Counted from the stretch's first letter, positions 48,616-60,424 are shown. The stretch: DNA of 64,000 nucleotides from Tetmemena sp. SeJ-2015 (GCA_027382625.1 JAJKFJ010020898.1:124001-188000); one strand, 5' to 3'. Notes: generated by a model from the letters alone, not told the origin. Numbers and translations: made by a program.

Positions 48616-51600
48616 TCCAATTAGCTAGAAGAGGAAAAGAATGGCTAAGAATTAACTCTGCGGTCCTCTCAACCTGATGTAAAGAAAAGAAACAGCACTC
48701 ATTTGTAAATATAATTATTCTCATTTGCAAAGCTCGACTTAGAAAAGAGTTACAATCAATGATAGCAGAAATGACCTCAGAGAATAGGGCGCCTCAGAAG
48801 AGAATTGGAATAACGATGATGGATTAGAAGAAGTCAAGGCTATGTCTTCTCAAAAACCCTCTCTTTCAGTCGAAAGGCGTCAGGAATTGTTACATGGAAA
48901 TCAACAGAGAAATTATTATCAATTTTTACTTTCAAATTTTTATTGAGGGAACTTTTCTCAGAGGCAACGTTTGAGTCTAATGCAGAAAATATAGAGTCTT
49001 CACTGAATAGGAGCAGTAGGACTAGAGCAAATGGAGGAAGTGGTGATGAGAATGCACAAACGGCTGACTCTGATGCTTAACAGGCAAAGCTAGAAAAATT
49101 GGAATATTCAGATGTGGACACTTTAAAAGTTAAAAAGTTAAGTATTTCCAGCAAGAAAAAGTCTCAAACCTCAATGGATAATAGTGCATCGAGTGAGGCA
49201 TCGCTCGAGAAAGTAGTTCCTGAGATAACGTTGCCAGAAAACTTCTTTCGCAAAAAGCAAAAGTTTTAATTATGAACTATATGAATTCGATGTGATAAAT
49301 TTGAAATTATGTTTTCTTATAAAGTTCAACATCTTATTGCTGAGTGACTTTTTTTTCCCAGGCTTAGGTGGAGTTGAAATGCACATGTACTCTTTAGGCT
49401 ATTGCCTAATGGAGAGAGGGCATAAAGTTTGTGTTTTAACTGGCTGCTATAAAGGTGAGTTATAAAATCTAGTTTATTGAATATGTTATTGTATTGAGAG
49501 AACTGGAGTAAGATACTTGACTGGAGGAATGAAAGTTTACTACATGCCTCTGTATGTGCATGCTACTTAATCTTCACTAGTGACTTTCTTGTCTTCCTCT
49601 AAGCTAGTGAGAGATATTATTTTGAGGGAAGGAATCGATATCGTGTATCTTATTTGTATAAGCATAAAATTGTTTTAATGCTATCGTTCACTGCCATCAA
49701 ATTTTATTTAAAGTAGGGTTATTTGATTCTATCAGGGAGGATCCTCTATGATGATCTAAATGAATCACACTCTTGCGGCTTTAGGTGTAAGATATGTGTT
49801 CACAGACCATTCTCTCTTTGAGTTTCACGATTCAGCTTCCATTCATCTCAACACTTTAGCTTTTTAGAGTAAGTTAGTAGATTTTTGAAAAACAAGATTC
49901 TGAAATGGTGCTTGCAAGAAGTAGATGCAGCTATCGCAGTGTCTCACACAAATAAAGAAAATTTAGCACTTAGGGCCAGAATAGAAGTGCTTATATTCTA
50001 TATGCATTTGTATTGTATATAGAATAGAACCCTCGAGAATATACGTAATTCCAAATGCCGTTGATAAATTATTTACCTATCTAGTAAATATTTAATCAAA
50101 ATGAATTTCTTTATCGCAGAAATAAATCAAGAGTAGTGATTGTTTTCGTAATTATTTTAGTTTACAACCAAATTTACTCCAGATCCAAGTAAAAAGTCTA
50201 AAGATGGAAAAATCAATATAGTTGTAATGTGCAGAATGAATTTCAGAAAGGGAGTGGACCTGCTAGTAGATATCATTCCTGAAATTATTAGAAAGTACAA
50301 GAATGTAAACTTTATAGTGGGTGGAGATGGCCCAAAGCTAGACTTGTTAAAGCAGCTCAAAGAAAAATACAATCTAGGAGATAGAATGGAGCTACTTGGC
50401 AGAGTCGAACATAAGTGATAGTTAAATTATCAATTGACACTTATTTTGATAAAATATAAGAATGTTAGAGAAGTTTTCTGCAGAGGAGACATCTTCCTAA
50501 ACACCTCATGAACTAAAAGATTCAAAAGATGCATATTGTGCAATTATCAATTTTGACCTCTTTAACAGAGGCATTTTGTATTGCAATTATTGAGGCTGCC
50601 TCTTGTGGATTGGTTTGCGTTTCTACAAACGTGGGAGGTATATCTGAACTTTTACCTAATAAAATGATGTACCTTGCGCCTATTATCTTATGTATTTTAT
50701 TAACTGTTTAAATGTATGCCACCTGATTCCTAAAAATTGATCGAGTCCTTGGAAAATGCAATTGAAGACTACAAGAATAGAGATCCATGGATACTCCACG
50801 AGACTGTTAAGAGCTTATATTCTTGGAGAAATGTAGCCTTCAGAGTTGAAAAAGTTTATGATGATATCTAACTGCATTTAATTTTCGATAGTCTATATCT
50901 TGATTAATTTTTAAGCAAGGGAAAGCTAGTTTACTAGGAAGAGTGAAAATTAACTCTGGCAATGGCATTATAGCTAGCATTTGTACGATTGGCGCCATGA
51001 TAGCTGAACTACTTTGGCTGGCAGTAGTTTACCTCTTTTTCCCTGAGAGCAAGGTAGAAAAGGCATTTGAATTCGATTCTTACTCTTACATCAATTTAAT
51101 TCCTAATAAATACAATAGCTAAAATTTTACATAAACAAATCGAAGAAGGAGTAATTATATGGTGACCATCAATTCTATGTTAGTAAAAATAAACCCTAAC
51201 CATCAAGAGTTCCACTCAAGTCAAGCATATTTTAAAAGAATGTTGTCTTCAATTTTTAAAGCGAACTTTCTCATCAAAATTTACAAGAAAAAACTTTAAA
51301 AATAGCCACTAAATAAAACAGCAGCTAACAGCAGATTAATTAGGGAAATAGTAATATCACCTCTGAAAAATAAATACCTAGAAATAAGTTAAATCTACAA
51401 GAGAGCCAAGGATTTTTATTTTTTCAGATATTTATGATGAGATTAAGATTTCTGAAGCTAAAGTAATATAACAGATATAAGCTCTCACCTCTTGTATGAT
51501 ATGGAGTGGAAAGCTATTAAGGACTGCATTTATATGCTCATAAATTTTAGATTTCAGATAACAATATAAAGATAGGAATTGAATCATCTAATTTTTAATT
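48616..51600 (+). CDS. PIGA: PIG-A, copy 2, with long disordered N-terminal extension
   Basis: The catalytic part has all PIG-A blocks: [152 protein letters not shown] and [16 protein letters not shown], then a membrane segment ([12 protein letters not shown]). Two pointer-supported joins (CTCATTTG at 48698, AAAGTT at 49260) fuse this in frame to about 200 upstream residues rich in Ser, Glu, Lys and Asn ([39 protein letters not shown]). So the extension belongs to the same protein. The extension and tail differ from copy 1 although the cores are similar. The start and the last block (near 51.5 kb) are uncertain. Confidence 0.88.
48706..48727 (+). other. IES, pointer CTCATTTG (22 bp)
   Basis: The eight-base repeat stands at 48698-48705 and 48720-48727. 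Removal joins [10 protein letters not shown] to QSSTQKRVTIND in frame. Confidence 0.88.
49266..49326 (+). other. IES, pointer AAAGTT (61 bp)
   Basis: AAAGTT stands at 49260-49265 and 49321-49326. Removal joins NFFRKKQKF to [11 protein letters not shown], fusing the disordered extension to the catalytic domain. Confidence 0.88.
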
Positions 51601-51702
51601 TTTCACTTAAATAAGTAACAGCTCATAACAAATTTTGCCAGAAATTTCAGTTAATTACTTAAGATAGCTGCAAATATAATCCTGCATGCGAATGATACAG
51701 AT

Positions 51703-54326
51703 TCAATCAATTTGGCCTCCCATTGCTGTGACTAACTTCCTTGCTCTCTTCTGCAACTCAATTATCAAGCCTTGCTCATATTTCCTATCATACTCTTATC
51801 TCTTTTGTGATAGATCTTATAGAACACGTATTTAGCCATCATAAGCCTGATGAAGTAGCTGCTAAAGCTTTCTGGTGTTCATCCGTTCAAAGTTATTTAG
51901 AGAAGGGCATGTTTCCTTTGGCCTCATGTCATAGCTCTTTCCTTGGGAATCTTTGAAAATGCCCTGATAAGACTCAATCTCAAAGACCTTGCGCAGGCCA
52001 TCTCTCTCTTCAGGCTCTCGCTTGAAATCTTTCATCTCAACGCATCTCAGTCCATTTTAAAGCAGGCAACCTGTATAGTCAAAGTTAGCTGGGGGCCAAG
52101 GAGGTAAGGCATACTAGAAGCGACAGGAAAACTCCTCTATTAAATGCTCCTTCGAATGGAAGTTAAGTTCACTCGATTGCATAGCAGAGTTTGAGGTAGA
52201 TTATAGTAATTAATATTGCTTAAAGTAATCTACTAATTATTGGAAACTCATATAATTTCCTCCCTAAAAATTAGAACTTATTAAGCCCTGGTATATTTAA
52301 ATAACCATGTTCATTTACTTCTAAGATAATTGGAACTAATCAGCGATAATTTAAGGAGGCGCTACATTTATTTGACTTTAATTTGTTTCTCTTTGATCTA
52401 TTTCATTGACATCATTAGAATTTTATTCTTCATCATCAATACAAATAATTTGTGATTGCTGAGGCCTCTTAACAACGGTTTTTGAAACAGATTTAATGAC
52501 ACTCAAAGATTTTTTCACGCCTAGAGTTTTCTTTTCTCCATTTCCATTACTTATATTAAGAGACTTTTTGATAACTTTAGACTTCTCACTTATCATCCTC
52601 TTTTCTTTTTTCTCTCCATTTTCGTGCCCTTCCAATTTTGATTCCTCAAATCCTGCTGAATCTCTAGCTCTCACCTTCTCCTTTTCCATTCTTTACTTCT
52701 CTCTATCTTTCTTCTCCTTTTATCTTTGCTTTTCTCTGAGCCTCCTCTCAGCTAATTTCCTAAGCTCTGCTTGTTTATCTTCCAGTTTACCTTGCTTTAT
52801 GGACAGAAGTTTATCTCTCAAGGCTATTAGTTTTTTCTTTTCTAACTCCTTTTACTTTTCACTTTTGGAGTCTGCTCTGCCATTTGCTTTCTTAGACTCC
52901 TCCTCTGAGAAAGAAGATTCGCTATCCGAGTCTGAACCCGACGAAGAACCAGAACTTGATCCGGAGGAGGATGAACCTGAAGAGCTGCTGGATTCTTTCT
53001 GGGCTTTCTTTGTAGATGCTCTATTAGCAACTCTTGCAGGTTAATTAGACTTCACAGGAGAATTTTTGGACTCTTACTCTTGAACTTGCTAATTAGACGA
53101 CACTCTCTTATCAGCAATTAAGGTAGAGGATTTAACTGACTCATAAAAATTATTAGGAGTTATCATTTGAATATCGGGATCACATAATCTCTATTTAGAT
53201 AAATTTGATGTACTTCTTGTCTCATAAATTTGATTAAAAGAAGCGTTTTCAATTGAGGCCCCTCCCTTTCTTTTCCTCTATAGTTCTCCTATGAAATCTA
53301 AACTACTTTTCCTCAAAATTTAAGGGTTTTATTTAACTGGGCTTTGGATGGCCATGCCTGCAGAGTTGTTTGCTGTCGAAAGATCATTCAATTAGTTAGT
53401 AGGGTCAGTCATGGAACCTTAAATATCTGCTTTTGGTTTTTCTATGACTTTGGATGCTGCTGCTGATCACTAAAATAATTCCCATATCAAGTTATTTAAC
53501 AATAAGCTGAATTAGTTGTGCTAAAATAATTAAATATTTGAGTATACTCACTAGAAATATTTTTAATATCTTTATAACGATTTCTGAGGGCTTTTAGTGA
53601 TAGAAATCTTTGATTTTTGCTCTTCATCATTTATTGAAGCAGCAGTCTCTCTTCTTTCATTAGTTGATAGCTCTCTCATTTTTACATCTCCTTCAGAATC
53701 TCTAATTGCACTTGAATTGGCTTCCTTCTTACTATCATTCTTTTAGGGAATGGATGCGGTATTAAGTTTAGAAGGTGACTATTTTTTATCACTGCTCTGA
53801 TGGTTGAGAGAAGATAAGTTGGTATATTGCTTTGAGGGAGTTTGAAGCTAGCGCTTTTAAGGTTACTAAGTAGTACTATTTGGCTATTAGACTTGCGATT
53901 TAATTGCATTCTGAGGGCCATTACTTGCCTGCTTTGATGATAAAACCTTGGTCTTAGTAGAAAGTGACTGCTGCTGCTCATCCTTCATTTCCTCATCTTC
54001 ATCATCATCAAGAACTCTTTTAGTCTGTCTGCGTTTGTTTCGCATCACCACCTATTACTAAGCTAAGTATTCACATTCCAAGGTTAATCAGCATATTTTT
54101 AAGCTATTACAATAAAAATAACTAAAAATTATTCTATTTGTGGAAAATGTATCAAACTCAATCATACTTAATTTCAGTTAATTTTTTAACAAACAAAACA
54201 AGAAATCTTAAATGATAATAACTTCATTTTGTTAGCAAAAACTTAATAAATTTATAAAAGCTATTACAGCTCAAAAAATGTTTGACAGACTATGTTCAGT
54301 AAACTTACATCTTCATCTGAATCCAT
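51703..54326 (-). CDS. Charged, serine-rich protein with coiled coil, unidentified
   Basis: Minus-strand gene from ATG at 54326 (MDSDED, then a GTAAGT donor) to TGA at 51703-51705. The second exon starts near 54045 with RNKRRQTKRVLDDDEDEEMK. It is followed by a long Gln/Ser/Lys-rich disordered region, a Ser/Gly run at about 52900-53000 going into SDSDSESSFSEEESKK, then a strongly basic helix (LRKLAERRLREKQRQKEKK). The C-terminal domain at 52200-51703 looks folded: EFSCRFQYALPPWPPANFDY, then LRKVFEIESYQGIF and RMNTRKLQQLLHQAYDGQI. The acidic/basic blocks suggest a nuclear chromatin or RNA-processing protein. I do not recognise the C-terminal domain. At least two joins (about 53465-53580 and 52200-52420) are AT-rich inserts. 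Confidence 0.7.
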
Positions 54327-54639
54327 TTTGTTTAGTGCGAGCGCTTTTATCCGCAAAAGTCCTTTTAAAATATTATTACAATTGCTGATTAATCAAATTT
54401 AATTTCAGAGAGACAATGGTGGAAATAGTAGTGTTTTATCAATTATTTTTCTCATTTACTATTGTTGAAAAGCTTTGAAAGAATATATTTAAATACTTTG
54501 TATAGTTAAATAAAAATAATTCAATTTGGTATTTAAAAATTAACAGACAATTTTTATTTGTTAAAGTAAATATGTTCTAAGTTAAAGAAGTAAAAGCATC
54601 TTATAATCATAACTTGCTGATAACGGTGAACTTATTTTT

Positions 54640-55150
54640 ATTAAACTTTTTTTAATCGAACTTAAAATACAATATTATATGCTTTTATTATCTAGTTAAT
54701 GACTTTTAATAAACTATAAACTTTCATCTTCAACAACAATCACAGTTTCAAACATGCAGATGATAAGACAAACCCAAGATGTAGATGGCTTCATTCTACA
54801 AAAAAAGCTAAGTTAAGGATCCTTTGGTGAGAATTATGTGGCAATTTTAAAATAATTTCTTTTTTTGTAATCAAAGTGAGCAGGTAAGACTTTTCATAAC
54901 TAAATTCATTTAGCGGAGCGAAGTATGCCTGCAAAGTCATCCGAGACTTTGATTTACTCAGTAGTGAGATGAAGGCTTTTATTCTGATTGAGTGCAGCAT
55001 TATGCGAGACCATAATAAATCTAACCTTCTGCGAATGAAACAATACTCGTTTCTGAAACGCAACCTCTATATGTTCACTGAACTTTTCAGATTTGGTGAT
55101 TTAACTGCATCTTCCAAAAATTTCTTCATCGAAGATATCAACCTCACTTT
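54640..55150. repeat. Upstream unit of a 510 bp direct duplication (other unit 56830-57345)
   Basis: The sequence from about 54640 to 55150, covering the 5' flank and N-lobe of kinase A, recurs at about 56830-57345 with high identity, including ACTTTCATCTTCAACAACAA versus ACTTTCAACTTCAACAACAA before the start codon. Homology stops abruptly at the right edge, about 160 bases before the TBE end at 57510. Confidence 0.85.
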
Positions 55151-56237
55151 ATTTTGAATATTTAGCTTCCATTATATTATATGCGAATCTCATTCGTAAT
55201 TACAGCTCAAGATTTCCAGAGCGTGATCCTCAAACAGCTACTAGAAGGGCTAAACTATCTCCACTACAAGAACATCATCCACAGAGATGTGAAGTGCTAG
55301 AACATCTTTGTCACCAGCCACTCAGACGATGGCAATCTCACAACTCTGACTCAACCTTTGATCTCCTAACATCGCTCACCTCAAGAAGTTAGGAAACAAC
55401 TTCAATCGCCTCAGCCTTGAGGAGAGAACCTTTGGGAACTCAAGATGTGAGGAGACAGCCTCAATCTCGACAAGACCTGATGAGACAGTTTCTCTCGCCA
55501 CAGGACATGAGGGACCAACTTCACTTGCATCAACAAGTGAGTGGCGACCTTCTGACGCCTCAATAAGATAAAGTTGAGACATTTCGTTTTGTTTTGGGGG
55601 ACTTTGGATTATCACAGTTTCTTCATAACGGAGGGGAGAGGGATACCTTTTGCGGAACTTTGCGTCACATGCCTTATTTTTGGTTTTATGATGAGATTTA
55701 TAGCTCCTGAGATACTACAGGATACCATATGACACGAAAGTAGACATTTGGGCTGTAGGTGTTGTGCTCATAAATATTGACTATTTAATAATAATGCTGT
55801 TTGTTCTACTGACTGGGGAGATTCCTTTCAAAGGAAAGAATGTGAGAGAGGTTTTGCGATATATACACCGAGGAAGTGTACAACTGCAAGCAGACTTTAC
55901 TATTTCTGATAAGTGTTTTGATTTCTTTACGCTCTGTTTGAGCTACACATCAGAGAGCAGATTCACTGCACGTGAACTCCTGAAGCATGCTTATTTGTCT
56001 AGAGATCAGGACGGTAAATTCAAATAGATTAAAATATAAAATCTGGAATAAATATATCCCACGCCATCATCCAAGGATAAAACTATTTCGAGCTAACGAA
56101 CTAGAGCTCCCTTGGAACCATCTAAGAGGTGACTAGCCACAACCTGTTGGGAACAATCGAGGTGTAAGATTTCCTTTTTTTTAAATGATTTGTTGTAGGC
56201 CCTTGAACTACTCCTAGACTTCTTGCTCTCCAAGTGA
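54754..56237 (+). CDS. Protein Ser/Thr kinase (kinase A), IES-interrupted
   Basis: ATG 54754 gives a short lead, then the glycine loop LSQGSFGENYVA, the ATP-binding lysine in GAKYACKVIRDF (about 54925), an alpha-C Glu (LIECSIMRD), HRDVKCQNIFV (catalytic loop, about 55275), VLGDFGLSQF (DFG), CGTLRH joined to IAPEILQD, VDIWAVGVVLFVLLTGEIPF, and the domain end ESRFTARELLKHAYL. All catalytic residues are present. A Gln/Arg-rich insert of about 60 residues sits between the catalytic loop and DFG. A C-terminal tail (TSHNLLGTIE) ends at TGA 56235-56237. Two resolved IESs are 55419-55432 and 55671-55701. The domain order and GTLxxxAPE form resemble ULK/NEK-like kinases; the subfamily is uncertain. 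Confidence 0.85.
55419..55432 (+). other. Micro-IES, pointer CCTT (14 bp)
   Basis: CCTT stands at 55415-55418 and 55429-55432. Without removal the frame hits TGA. With removal QLQSPQP joins LGTQDVRRQPQ and stays open to the DFG motif. Confidence 0.75.
55671..55701 (+). other. IES, pointer AT (31 bp)
   Basis: AT stands at 55669-55670 and 55700-55701. Removal joins CGTLRH to IAPEILQD, restoring the kinase APE motif. Confidence 0.7.
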
Positions 56238-56829
56238 TTTGTACTGAAAAGAGCATTCCTTCAAATAAAAATATTTTCAAGCTATGCGCTTTGTACTTCA
56301 GAGTCCATAGTTGACCTTTTTGCTGCTGCTAGTCATAGCTATGCTTTTAAAAAATTTAAACTTTCGTTCTACTTCCTCTTCATGAGATGAGGAGTTGACT
56401 GTTGCTTCTCTTCCCTTTTCAAAGGTTGAGAATGGAAAGTTAATTAATATAATTTTTTCACTTAATAATTCAAATCTATAGCGCATCTCTTAAATACCAA
56501 ATGATTACATAGATTATACCTTCATGATAATTTATTCTTATTTAAATTAAAAAAAGAATATCATTTGAATTCTTGTAAAAATAATTATAGAAGCTTAACT
56601 CTTTCATTTTATAATGCATAATTAAAATTATTAAGAAAAGCATTTGAAATAAGGCGAAAGAGAAATTTGATATTTTAGTTTCTTTTATATTATAGCTCAG
56701 ATTTCAGATTTACTGAAATGTCACTTAAAACTGACTACAATTAAATTTGCTCATCAATTTATGATTATTTATTGATCTGTGGATAATTTTAAGGTTTGAG
56801 CATTATTAATATTTTTTAAAAACAAAATT
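56238..56829. other. AT-rich spacer after kinase A
   Basis: No supported gene. A minus-strand frame at 56298-56486 is open but featureless. Confidence 0.4.
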
Positions 56830-57345
56830 AAAACACAATATTATAAGCTTTTATTATCAAGACTCAATTTAACATTTAAGAGGGATCAGAGAAATATTAA
56901 TCACTTTTAATAAACTATAAACTTTCAACTTCAACAACAAACAAAGTTTCAAACATGCAGATGAGAAGACAAACACAAGTATGGCTTCATTCTACAAAAC
57001 AAGCGTGGTTAAGGATCCTTTGGTGAGGTTTATGTTGCTATTTTAAAATTATTTCTTTTTTTGTAATCAAAGTGAGCAGGTAAGACTTTTCATTACTAAA
57101 TTCATTTAGCGGAGCGAATTATGCCTGCAAAGTCATCCGAGACTTTGATTTACTCAGTAGTGAGAGGAAGGCTTTTGTGCAGACTCAGTGCGAAATTATA
57201 CAAGACCTCAACCATCCTAACCTTCTGCGAATGAAACAATACTCGATTCTCAATCGCAACCTCTATGTGTTCACGGAACTTTGCAGATTTTGTGATTTAA
57301 CTGCCTTTCCAAATAAGTGCTTGAAAATAGATAACAACCTCACTT
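56830..57345 (+). pseudogene. Truncated duplicate of the kinase N-lobe (kinase B)
   Basis: A direct copy of the kinase A 5' flank and N-lobe: glycine-loop region GSFGEVYVA, then NYACKVIRDFDLLSSERKAF, LNHPNLLRMKQYSILNRNLY and VFTELCRF. A five-base loss after the start codon shifts its frame relative to kinase A. No catalytic loop or C-lobe follows; instead AT-rich DNA leads to a TBE end at 57510. Some residues (DLNHPNLL, VFTELCRFCDL) look more canonical than in kinase A, so it may have been a separate gene before truncation, or an alternative N-lobe segment. Confidence 0.75.
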
Positions 57346-57509
57346 TCTCTTAAATATTTCAATAAAATATATTAAATGTGCTCCTAGAATGTAATACAAG
57401 CGAATGTGAACAGATTTGAGAAGATCACTCTTAATAATAATTCTGTTAATTCTCAACAATAAATTATTTAGCAATACTAAACTCGGAAAGAGAGTCTCTG
57501 GTCCAAATA

Positions 57510-57592
57510 AAAACCCCAAAACCCCATAATATGATAAGAAAGTGAAAATAAGTAGTGTATAATTAATTTCTTTATTAATACTTATAATCATG
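57510..57592. repeat. TBE terminal repeat with telomere-like CCCCAAAACCCC
   Basis: C4A4C4 matches the telomere repeat of oxytrichids (C4A4), the defining feature of telomere-bearing elements. It is followed by ATAATATGATAAGAAAGTG, shared with the other TBE end. Confidence 0.88.
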
Positions 57593-57639
57593 CTAAATTT
57601 TAACCCTAAACAGGCATTCTAAAGCTTCTAGGAATGGAC

Positions 57640-58320
57640 CTTGACGTCTGTCTCATATTCTCTGAATTTTATACCTTTAAGTGCTTCCTCTATCTCAGAT
57701 AACTGCGTGTTAGATTTCATAGGTTGCTTGATTATTACTTTTTTACTAAACTTTTCAAAGGTTCTGATACCTTGTCTATCTTACAATGTCTTTTTGCGAA
57801 TTATATTGCATCATCTTCACTTTCACACTAGTAGTATTCCTCTGGTTTCTTTATCGCATCAAGTATGATTGCAACTATAGACCAAATGTCCCACTGCACT
57901 GAACGTTGAGCAAGTCTGTCTCTATGGGAAGTAGCCTGCAGTTCCTTGCACCGATGCTCCTCAATGTTTTCACTTCTTACAACTCTGTTGAAGTCTATGA
58001 CAGTTGCTCTGACTGGTTCAAAGTTTATCATGATGTTCTCTGGCTTGAGATCTCTGAATCCCAACTCATGCAACTCCATCACTCCTCTAACGAGGTCAGT
58101 GAGAATAGCAGTAAGCTAGTACTTGTTGCGCCTCGTGCTGAGAAATTCTCTTAGTGTGATCTCCCATTTAGGAAGGCGAATGGCGATGTAATCATGATCG
58201 ATAAGAACACCAGCAAGATGAAGAACGTACTTCAAGTTTTTGTCCCTCGCTTCTCTCAACACTGTCAGTTCGTTCGCGAACTCAAGACCTCTCTCTTCCT
58301 TTTTTACAAGGTAAAAATGA
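57640..58320 (-). pseudogene. TBE 57 kDa-type kinase-like ORF, truncated
   Basis: Minus strand: ERGLEFANELTVLREARDKN, ITLREFLSTRRNKYQLTAIL, then MELHELGFRDLKPENIMINF (RDLKPEN catalytic loop, the usual His replaced by Phe), ATVIDFNRVVRSENIEEHR (DFN in place of DFG), and WDIWSIVAIILDAI. A frame change near 57730 splits off the C-terminal part (NTQLSEIEEALKGIKF). The N-terminal half, where TBE 57 kDa proteins have a zinc-finger region, is missing. Members in active TBEs are conserved, but their role is unknown. This copy is a remnant. Confidence 0.75.
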
Positions 58321-58416
58321 TAGTTTTCTAAATATATTATTCTTGTTAAATCAAATTGATTGAGAGAGAAAATATTATTATAATTAACTTGGCTAGTAAC
58401 CTTAAATATAAGAAAT

Positions 58417-60260
58417 TCATCTATTTTGATCAGATTCTGGAAAAAGGAGAAGAAGATTGGGATCCAGCGACTGATAAAAAGAATAGGGAATAGAACTTCC
58501 AATTGGTTACTGTTGAGTAATGTCGATACTCTGTATACCAGCTGTGATCCAGCGATCTCGTTATCCACATTATCTGCCGCAGAGATTCAAGTATCGATCG
58601 TGCGGAATGAACTCTTCAAAGAACTCATAGAATTTCGTGGGCTTCTAACTGGCCACTCCTACTTCCTCTATTATCACGTTTGAGAGATAGTGTAGAACCG
58701 TCTGTTGCTTGAGCTCAGTGAAACTCTTGCGCTTCCTAGCTATGATGCAGAATTCCGCGACATGTCAAGAGTAGTAGCCGATGTTGTTATTCAAAGTCTT
58801 ATCTTTATTAAGCTTTACCCACACAAGGATATCACATTTCATGTATCCACGATCATTAGTTTACTTAAGAGCGTCCTCTATCTATGCTTGGGTAACCCAC
58901 AGAAATAGGTAACCATCATCCTGCAAGCGATCCCACGGTACGCTATTGAAGAACTCATCATTAGTCATTGTAGCATATGGCAGCTTCATGCCAGTGCCAA
59001 CCAAAGGAGGATCGACCACAATCACCAGAAATTTTCTACCTCCTTCAAGATAGATCATGTCATACTCTAGTTGGTTCCAAAAATCTGGGTCCCGGAAGTT
59101 CCCCTCGTATTGCCATTGTTTGTTATTAAATCTTCGCCTCCCCCATTGGAACATTGTCCAAAAGAAGCCTAGAGAAGGCCCTTTGAGTTGAAACTTATCA
59201 GGTTAAATACAATCCCTCAGCTTAGATTTTTTTATTTTCCAGTCATCATTGATAATTAAAGGATTGCTTTTCTACTGATCATTCAACCTTCTCCTTACTT
59301 ATTCAAGCTACTCCTTGACACTCGTAATCTCGCATTACTATTTCAGATAAGTTTCTAAATGCTACTCGAGCTACTTTTTGTACATATCAGCCTGTTTCCT
59401 TGAAATACTTTGCCTTCACGCTTCCATTTTCTAGCAACGACATGAGCTTCAACCATCTTATGATGATGCTTCTTTCTCAATTAAAGCATCTTATCCACTA
59501 ATTTCTCCTTCTCTATGTTACAATTATCTTAATATATGCTTTCTTCTTGTTTAAAATCTTCAAAATTTGATTTCTGTCTCCACCAAACTGAATTTTGTTT
59601 GACTTCTTCCCTCTTTTGATCTCTTTTTTTTATAAAATTCTGTTTAAATATAAAGTCTCGATCTCCTTTTTATGAATTTTAAGCTCCATTAGAGATTTTC
59701 TAATTTTCAGAGGAGTAAATATGAAACCATTGATTGAACATGGATCTGTCTTTGAAAAGCCTACACACAAAGTTGATCTGTTCTCTATGCCAATTGAATT
59801 ATTTGAATAGAGCGTCTCTCTTTTCTTTGATCTCTAAAATATTTCCTGGAATCTTTTAACACATCTTTTATACAGATGAAACATCTCCTACTAATTTTAA
59901 AGTCATTTAGATCTATGTCTCAAGATTTTCATGCTTGATTACATTCCATTTTGGAGGCTTGAACTTTTTATGGTGCTCAAATATTTCTGCCGAAGGATTA
60001 TGCTCCATTTTTTTATTATCGGGTTTTTCAGGGTTTTATTTCTTATTTTGAGAAATTTCTTTTTATTAGAGTCTAAAGTTGGATGATTAATTAGAACTTT
60101 CTATAGGGAACTCTCTTTCTTAAAGAATGCAATTTTAGAATTTTTAGCTATCTTCTTGGCCATCTTCTGAAATTTTGGAAAATCTTGCGTCTCCATATCC
60201 ACTAAAATCTGATTGTTAGCTACTCGAATTCCTTTGATTTAGTAAGGTTTTATCTGCCAT
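58417..60260 (-). CDS. MT-A70 family methyltransferase (METTL3-like) with DPPL in place of DPPW
   Basis: Minus-strand gene from ATG at 60258-60260 (MADKTLLNQ) to TGA at 58417-58419. A long Lys/Gln-rich N-terminal region with a coiled coil (KEQLEQVRRRLNDQ) leads to the MT-A70 domain: FLVIVVDPPLVGTGMKLPYA, TMTNDEFF, LQDDGYLFLWVTQA, CDILVWVKL, then EFCIIARKR, FYEFFEEFIPHDRYLNLCGR and RDRWITAGIQSI. MT-A70 enzymes transfer methyl from SAM to adenine N6 in RNA or DNA; oxytrichids use a relative for DNA 6mA. The DPPW catalytic motif reads DPPL here, and a TGA stands in frame after GYYS at about 58771. The frame otherwise stays intact, apart from one break near 59400 repaired by a 26 bp IES with pointer GGAA. 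It may be a non-catalytic partner, a decaying paralogue, or contain sequence errors. Confidence 0.85.
59396..59425 (-). other. Predicted IES, pointer GGAA (26 bp)
   Basis: On the minus strand GGAA occurs at 59425-59422 and 59399-59396. Removing 26 bases restores the frame: EAHVVARKWK joins QADMYKKQLEQ. A GT...AG reading of 17 bases also restores frame and is the alternative. Confidence 0.6.
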
Positions 60261-60424
60261 TTTACGGATAAATAATTTGTAAGTTAAATGATAATTTATA
60301 ATAATTTTGCTTTTATATTTACATTTATCTTTAAAATTTAAATAATATTTTTAATAATTTTATAATAATTTGAAAAATTCATATAATCTGACTTTTTATG
60401 TGAAATCTTGTCTGCGGTTCTCAA

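Larger units (their letters stand above)
57510..58330. mobile_element. TBE-like transposon fragment (kinase-ORF end)
   Basis: CCCCAAAACCCC at 57514-57525 and the following 67 bases form the TBE terminal repeat shared with 35594-35669. Inward lies a minus-strand kinase-like ORF, as in the 57 kDa ORF at one end of TBEs. The rest of the element, including transposase and the other end, is absent. Coding similarity fades near 58320, about 90 bases from the stop codon of the MT-A70 gene. Confidence 0.8.

Noticed and set aside
52496..53044. Plus-strand 182-codon open frame rich in Phe, Ser and Leu
   Set aside because: It is the reverse of the Ser/Glu/Lys-rich minus-strand protein; its composition is that of an antisense of lysine codons.
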